This document shows, piece after piece, positions 58,363-64,000 of a DNA stretch of 64,000 bases. The stretch comes from Guyanagaster necrorhizus (Eukaryota > Basidiomycota > Agaricomycetes > Agaricales > Physalacriaceae). Within the stretch, counting starts at the first letter, position 1; each line of letters opens with the position of its first letter. A program made the position numbers and the translations under genes. Under the pieces are notes generated by a model. It was not told the origin of the DNA, ran no database searches, and saw only the letters and a program-made list of their open reading frames with translations. Location of the stretch: contig NW_025064897.1 in the NCBI RefSeq assembly GCF_019112545.1, positions 553,336-617,335 on the forward strand, read 5' to 3'.

Positions 58363-61079
58363 TTACAAAGCTAGCGCAGGAGACAGCTCCATCTCATGCC
58401 TCAGCTGGCCGCAAATTTCGGCGGGGGCATCCTTGAACGTGTAGACCCGAAGGCCAAGGAAAATCGAGTCTTCTTCAGACCCCTGTGTAATAGCCCTGGC
58501 GATCTTTGTCTTGTCATCGTCGGAGGGTTGGGAGACAGCTTCAATCTTGTCAATGTCGGCCTTTTGTTCGTTATCTGTGGGGATGGCATCGACAACACCG
58601 TCCTCGCCTGCTTTCTCCTTTTCGATCTCCCCTTTCTCCCGGTCCTTGTCTTCGTCTGTTGTCTGTCCCTTCTCGGCAACAGCGCTATCTTTTGTCTCTT
58701 CTTTGGTGCTTTCCTTTACTGGGTTTTCGCTCTTTCCGGTCTCTTCCTCGATTGTCACTTTCTCTTCGGCGACCTTTTTCGCGGCAGCTTTCTCCTCCTC
58801 TGCTTTCCTGACTGCTAAAGCTTTCTGCTCTAATTCAGCTAAGTCTTGTCCAGCCAGGATATCCAAAGGAATGGGCAAATTCTGGGCCTGCGAGCTATTA
58901 CAAATGTTGATAACCCGTCAAAATAATAACATGGAGAGGTGAGAAGAATACCTTGCGTTGAAGTCTACGAGAGAAAAACGATCAGTTAAATAAGATGTCA
59001 TGGCTGGTGACCTACTCATAGCAATGGACTGGCTCTTGGCACGCTCGGCGAGCACCCTCGAAAGAAAGCGAGGATTCCAAGTCTCAACGTTTTCTTGAAG
59101 GTATGTCTACTCATTCTTCTATAAGTAGACGTCGCAGAAAGATAGTGTAGTGTGCCAGCCTTACCGACGGGCGATATACGAAACGGTCCAGACGAACCTG
59201 AGTCAAAAATTCAGAATAAACCCCCGCCGAGAACAAGAAGTACGCACGTGTACAACATACGACCCCGCCTCCAAATTCACTTCGACATTTACGCTTCGCG
59301 TGAGGAGCCTAGATGCCGAAGATTGCGCAATAAGATTCTTATCTCCTTTTTTAAACACCACGAAATCAAAGGTCCAGTGCGAGCGCCCTGATATAGCTTC
59401 GAAGTAACGATCGTCCAACTGCGACAGAACAATCATCGCCTTGGTAGCAGCAGGCAACGTGATAGTGACTATAGCAGAGACTCAGTGTAGCACATTATAA
59501 TAAAAAAGGAAAATAAGACGTACATGATACATCCCCGTACGTCCAGGCCGAGGGAAGTGGGCGCGCTGGTACATGAAGCCACTGAGAGGACATGACCCAG
59601 TTTTCATCAAACAAAATGGTTTTGTCAATCTGCTCCCAACACTCCAAGAAGTCCCTGTCTGCATAAAGGTCGCAAAGATGAGCGAAATCTGAGAAATCGG
59701 ATATAAAGAAGGAACGCACACTCCATGACAAATTGGCCATCGTCTCCAAAGGAATGTTCAAGTTGGGGAAGCATCTCAAGCCATTCGGGTGTCCATTGTT
59801 TCGAGCCGTCTGACCATGGACCAGTCCACTCAGAGTTGCCCCACGGATTTCGGATGACAACGAAACGTTTGTCTTTGCATTCAACTGCTCTGAGAACAGA
59901 GTAGGCATGGCCTCCAATCAAACCGCTGACTTTGATGTAATCTTCCCCGCTACGACTAGAGTCAAGGTCATTGAATGCGACCCCAAAGAGACGATCATGA
60001 TTGGCCTTGAGCAGCTCTTCTGTCCAAAAAAGATCGGGATCAAGGATGTCCTGGAGATAGCGTTAGCTACAGTCGTACAGAAGAAAAGTATCAGATGCAC
60101 ATTTGCAGGGATGAAACATGTTACGCCACTGCGCTCAAATTAGCGTACGTTTAGTTAGGGTGATTGAGTCATGGAACGTACCCCGTGAGGTCTTCAACGG
60201 CTTCGCAGGCCCAGCCACCGCTCAAAGCACTGTAACTCCCATGGAGTTTCGCATACGCCTTTTCGATCAGCGGCACCCATGTCTCCCCATCGGTACCAGA
60301 TCTGGCAAAGTAGAGGGTAGCGCTCCCTTTGCGTGAGGATCTGTTGTAGAGCGCCTTGTCGTTGTGATATAGCTGCTTTTCGGCTCCACCCAGCTCTTCG
60401 AATTTGGGGATAGACGTATAGAGCAGACTACGCAGAATTGAAACCACTGGCAGAATGAAAAGGGAGAAAAGCCACTTACTCATCGATGACCACATTTACC
60501 CATTTATTGTCGCGGAAGAAGATGAATCCATATACCCCAATCTTTTCATCTCTCTGAATACGCAAATGAGATGCTTATTACCTTTATCAAGAAGTATACT
60601 TACGGCAACACAGAATTTTTCCACCAACCCTGGGGACGTGCACATTGTTGCCAATGCGGAGACAAACCAGCAGTCACCAATAGCACCCTGAACTATATCA
60701 TTCGAAGATGCGCCATCGATGAAAAACTGAGGATTGTCAAAGATCTGGGCCACGCGGAGTACATCAGAGGGATTGTATGTTTGGTCGCTCGCAAGTCCAT
60801 GAAGGCACCGAAATTTGTCATGCTGTAGATCAAACTCGTGATCTCTATGTAAAATTTGGAGCTGGAACCAGGCTGCGAAGAATAGTCGATAACGAACCTG
60901 AACTTTCGATTCTTCGCCTTGCATTCCTTTGCAATACGTTCAACCTTTGTCTTGCAATCGACTAGTGCCTTTTCTAGTTCAGCAGTGACTAGTAAGCCGG
61001 CATGGTGTCCTTCTTGGAGGAATGATTTCTTGATCTCCTCAACATCCGGTTTCCCTTTGAAGAGATTGAAGATAGGCAT
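58363..61079 (-). CDS. calpain-family cysteine protease
   Basis: A multi-exon papain-like calcium-type protease (calpain, C2 family), starting MPIFNLFKGKPDVEEIKKSF. The catalytic core is complete: QGAIGDCWFVSALATM with the nucleophile Cys, VSGLIGGHAYSVLRAVE with the His, and VIRNPWGNSEWTGPWSDGSK with the Asn. The Trp-rich segment DGETWVPLIEKAYAKLHGSY is also canonical. C-terminal exons give two beta-rich regions (WEQIDKTILFDENWVMSSQW; SHWTFDFVVFKKGDKNLIAQ) consistent with calpain C2-like domain III repeats. The final region is Lys/Glu-rich (RKAEEEKAAAKKVAEEKVTI) and ends MELSPALAL. It probably cleaves cytosolic targets in a regulated manner. Confidence 0.88.
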
Positions 61080-61725
61080 TGGTATGGGGAAGAGAGCCGA
61101 GTCATCGAGATCTTGTTATATGAAGGATTCGGCGAACCTCCGAATGCCGTCAAGGGTAGAGATTTGCATTCGATTTTGGCGCTTATATGGGCGCTGCACA
61201 AAGGGCTTGTTGGAAGTTTTGATATAGATCATCGGCAAACTCGGAAGACGGTAGACAGCGAAACCTCCAGTAAAGCATCGGTATGTTTAAATATTTCCAA
61301 GGCTACGAAACGTGATACACCGTGAATGCATTGTGCAAGTTGCAGCAAAGTCATAACATTGGACGCGTATGAGACGGAGCTTTGACGCACCGGCAGATCC
61401 GGCGCTTAGCATCTGTTACTAATTATAGCCTCGTGCTGACCCACCTAGTCTATACTTATTCGAAATCCATCAGCATTCTGTTGAACGAGACACGTACACC
61501 CGATTCTTTCCCGCCTACTTACTCATATTTCATTTCCCGACCTCCTATACTTCATACCGCCCATATATACCTCATAGTCACTACCGCATCCTCAGTCGTT
61601 TCACCTACTTACTTATCCCGACAGTTCTCATAACGTTGTTCTTATTACTTTAGGTACAGTATCATATCAACACAGTCGTTTTCACCTTTTACTGTGCCGA
61701 CTGAGTTCTCATAATGTTGTTCTTA
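61080..61725. other. intergenic with short direct repeat
   Basis: Promoter side of the calpain gene. Contains the first copy of a GTTCTCATAAYGTTGTTCTT repeat (near 61624), with the second near 61705. Confidence 0.4.
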
Positions 61726-61735
61726 TTACTTTACA
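61624..61735. repeat. 33-nt direct repeat pair
   Basis: GTTCTCATAACGTTGTTCTT (near 61624) and GTTCTCATAATGTTGTTCTT (near 61705), each followed by ATTACTTTA, are 81 nt apart with one mismatch. A small local duplication; no function evident. Confidence 0.7.
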
Positions 61736-62744
61736 TTCGTCAGCGTCCTGGACCAGAACCTCCGAGAGGATGTGTTTGATATCATGATCGCAAACGGCAA
61801 TGACCACGGTATTGCATCTTCTGTATATATGTCCTCTAGACTCCGAACGAACTCTTCACCTACAACAATATCCGCGTGAAGAGAGGGGTCTCGCCGACTT
61901 CTTTGGGGCTGATAAGCTGCCAACAGCATGAGCGCCTTTAGTGAAAGGAGGGTTGCCACGAGGCGCCAGACGTCGAGATGTACGAGCTGCTTCATCACCT
62001 CGATCTTGCTCATGACCACAAGGCTGGTCAAGAAACTGTTGTTGGTGTTTTTGAATAGGAATTTTTGGAGAAGGTGGGATACGAGTGCAGCGCGTCAAAC
62101 TGTCCTGGTCCGGCAGGAGCTGCCCTTCCGGTAGAAAATGCGATCAGATTGATGTCTGCATCCTTGACAAAGATGAAACAGTACAGAAAGATAGGAACCT
62201 CGATGGTCCTGAACCGCAGTTGGTGACTGAAGCTATCGTCGCCTTCCGGCGGAACAACGTACTAGGGTAGAGCACCTGCATCTTCCAAAGCTTGATGAAA
62301 CGACCTTCCCAGCAATGACGCTCAGCGGCGCATTTCCTTTGTTATTACAAGAGAAAGGTCACTTCCACTCTTAACAATGTCATCGTTACTAGCACTTACC
62401 CTGCCGATATTGCTCCCATGCCGCAACGAGGGAATAAAGCCTTTAGAAGTTCTTTCACAATATTTGCTACTATTCAAGCGCTTCGTCTGAGGTGAACAGT
62501 GCTTCTGCACACAGTCCAAGCTTACAGAAGTACAGATTTAACAGATGATGATGGATATCCAGTGCGGATTCTCGTGATCACGAATGTAGGGGTGTAATAC
62601 AGGAAGCAGACTCATCGTCCAGACTACACTGCTTATGGTAGGGCCAAAGCGGGAGCGTAAGTCATTCATTCTCCTCTGGGTAGCCAGTAAGGTGCCAATG
62701 TGTACGAAGAGAAGGAACGAAGTGACTTTATCCAAATAATGCAT
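61726..62744 (-). CDS. candidate membrane-protein gene or remnant
   Basis: Minus-strand pieces look like protein: an N-terminal part MHYLDKVTSFLLFVHIGTLL (62744 side), and a later segment MSKIEVMKQLVHLDVWRLVA with LLSLKALMLLAAYQPQRSRR. The hydrophobic segments suggest a multi-pass membrane protein, possibly another DUF6533-like relative. I could not join the exons, and stops interrupt the middle (62100-62500), so this may be a degraded copy. Low confidence. Confidence 0.3.
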
Positions 62745-62907
62745 GTCAGGAAGAGAGGAAAGGGGAAGCAGCGGGTCGGGCGTCCTTATGTATTATGATG
62801 GCTTAGAAAAAACAGTTTGAGTTAGGTGACATTAACGAATTGAAGATACGATGCAGACAGATAAGAGATGAAATCCATTCCAGAGATGATCATGTCAGGA
62901 CAACAGG

Positions 62908-63702
62908 TTATGGGCGCATAACGAGCTTGGTGGACTCCATGGATTGTCTCGTCCACGTTTCTAATTCCTCAGATGGCAATGTTTTCCATTCTTTCAAAAT
63001 CTTTCGAAGATCGTGAGATTCTGACTTTCGAAACCGTATCAACTTCGTCCAATGTCTTGAGCAGCCTGAGCGTTTGCTCATCAACTTCGTCAGTTCGTTT
63101 TGCTCGGTCCTGCAACTGAGCATTTAAAGCACTATTCTCTTGTTCAATCTGGTTCCAGAAGAATCAGAAAAATGATAGCACAAAAAGATAGTCGATACTC
63201 TCATCTGAGATAGGATTTCTCGTAGTCGGGCATTCTCCTCCTCCAATTTAGGAATCGTTCTCGCAGCGATAGCTACTCGAGGCTCTAGGTCCTCTCTCCA
63301 TTCATCATTGCGCTCCATGCCCGCTTCTTTTCGCTCCTTAGCCTTATTGATGATGTAATGTAGAATGTCGATATTCTCCTGGACGTTGACAGTACGAAAT
63401 AGTCTGTCTAGATCTCGCTTCTCATCATCAGGGCATATCACGGATTTAGTGCATTACTCACGAAGGACTGAGACTCGATGTAGTCTGATATTTGATTGAA
63501 AATCGCGGTAAAGCCTTCCTTATCTTCCTCAGTATAGGTTGGGAAACATTCTGCAAAGTCCTCGTATCTAAATCCTCGGTGAGGCCGACAATACTAACCA
63601 GATGAGAGAGACGCACGTCCATTTTCTTGCTGAGCGCCGAACGGCAAGTTGAAGGGCAGAGTGGAAGTAAGACCACCGTATGCCACCACCCTGTGAGTCC
63701 AT
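62908..63702 (-). CDS. NNF1: kinetochore protein Nnf1/PMF1 (Mis12 complex)
   Basis: Exons 63702-63617, 63567-63462, 63420 onward and two more. Exon 1 plus exon 2 read HSALQLAVRRSARKWTYEDF, then AECFPTYTEEDKEGFTAIFN and QISDYIESQSF, the Nnf1 family signature (SYExFxxCFP...). The next exon has RDLDRLFRTVNVQENIDILH and a coiled coil (PKLEEENARLREILSQM), followed by EQENSALNAQLQDRAKRTDE. The end, ILKEWKTLPSEELETWTRQS, fits the family's C-terminal tail but requires an atypical intron of about 34 nt. Nnf1 links the Mis12 complex to the centromere. An earlier in-frame Met at 63819 is an alternative start. Confidence 0.75.
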
Positions 63703-63819
63703 ATTGTGGGAGTTGAACTGAGAGACGCGTCGCGTGATGCTGCCTCGCCGCGTGGCGTCACGTTGTGACAATCTGTAACACTGACTGTGGGCGGAGTCGG
63801 TCGAACCAATGCGTCCCAT

Positions 63820-64000
63820 CTAACATAATTGGGCTCGAAGACGTTGAATCGTGTTGGAATGCACACGTTATTACTATTAGTACAAACTCAAAAGTAATGT
63901 TTCTGTGGATTTGAAAAGCCGTGCGCAATAGTCAAGATGACTAAGCACTCTTGGCCGGCTACTGCTTGTAGCTAACGTCGATGGACGACCCCCTTCGCGA
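63820..64000. other. window end, no supported gene
   Basis: Short unassigned stretch upstream of NNF1. Confidence 0.4.

Overview
The window is eukaryotic nuclear DNA from a basidiomycete fungus, most likely a mushroom-forming agaricomycete. The evidence is densely packed intron-rich genes on both strands, with introns of about 35-60 nt (GTRNGT donors, CTRAC-like branch sites, YAG acceptors), and family content typical of that group: DUF6533-type membrane proteins, agaricomycete F-box proteins, ricin-B-type lectin domains and a Bud6/AIP3 polarity factor. I found no tRNA, rRNA, CRISPR array or intact transposon.

Layout. 0.3-3.4 kb: Bud6/AIP3 (-). 3.7-6.0 kb: a degraded copy of a TFIIIC small-subunit gene and an F-box gene (-). 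6-8.6 kb: largely unassigned. 8.6-9.6 kb: a Ser/Asp-rich protein (-). 9.6-13 kb: mostly unassigned, with traces of one small gene near 12 kb. 13.0-15.9 kb: a coiled-coil/disordered protein and a leucine-rich-repeat protein (+). 16.1-17 kb: an unrecognised gene (-). 17.4-19.2 kb: the intact TFIIIC Sub6-like gene followed by a broken F-box gene (both +); this pair is the partner of the 3.7-6.0 kb block. 19.5-25 kb: a short-chain dehydrogenase, a second F-box protein and an MFS transporter (all -). 25.4-26.7 kb: the mitochondrial phosphate carrier (-). 27.5-28.9 kb: a basic disordered protein (-). 29.4-30.2 kb: riboflavin RIB3 (-). 31-32.5 kb: phosphatidylserine decarboxylase (-). 34.3-35.8 kb: ribonucleotide reductase small subunit (+), with TATA and ACGCGT elements. 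36.7-38.1 kb: a Ser/Thr kinase (-), divergent from a sphingoid-base-phosphate phosphatase (38.6-40.5 kb, +). 40.7-42.3 kb: a conserved basidiomycete protein (+).

42.7-49.7 kb is the most unusual part. Three neighbouring genes share an unrecognised domain of about 150 aa. One (-) places it after a ricin-B-like beta-trefoil and a long Gly-Thr repeat linker. One (+, divergent from the first) is the domain alone. One (+) places it after a very long Pro/Cys/Thr repeat. The first and third also share an intron at the linker/domain junction. A 450-N assembly gap inside the first gene is flanked by a perfect 71-bp direct repeat, so it is probably spurious.

49.8-53.7 kb: two tandem DUF6533-like multi-pass membrane proteins (-). 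53.7-55.2 kb: no confident gene. 55.2-56.2 kb: an atypical extended SDR (-). 56.3-58.2 kb: a candidate augmin HAUS6-type protein (+). 58.4-61.1 kb: a calpain-family cysteine protease (-). 61.1-62.9 kb: traces of a membrane-protein gene. 62.9-63.7 kb: kinetochore Nnf1 (Mis12 complex) (-).

Most genes are single-copy housekeeping functions with no operon logic. The 42.7-53.7 kb stretch behaves like an accessory island of locally duplicated families. Exon boundaries were read by eye; where stated, the exons sum to whole codons.
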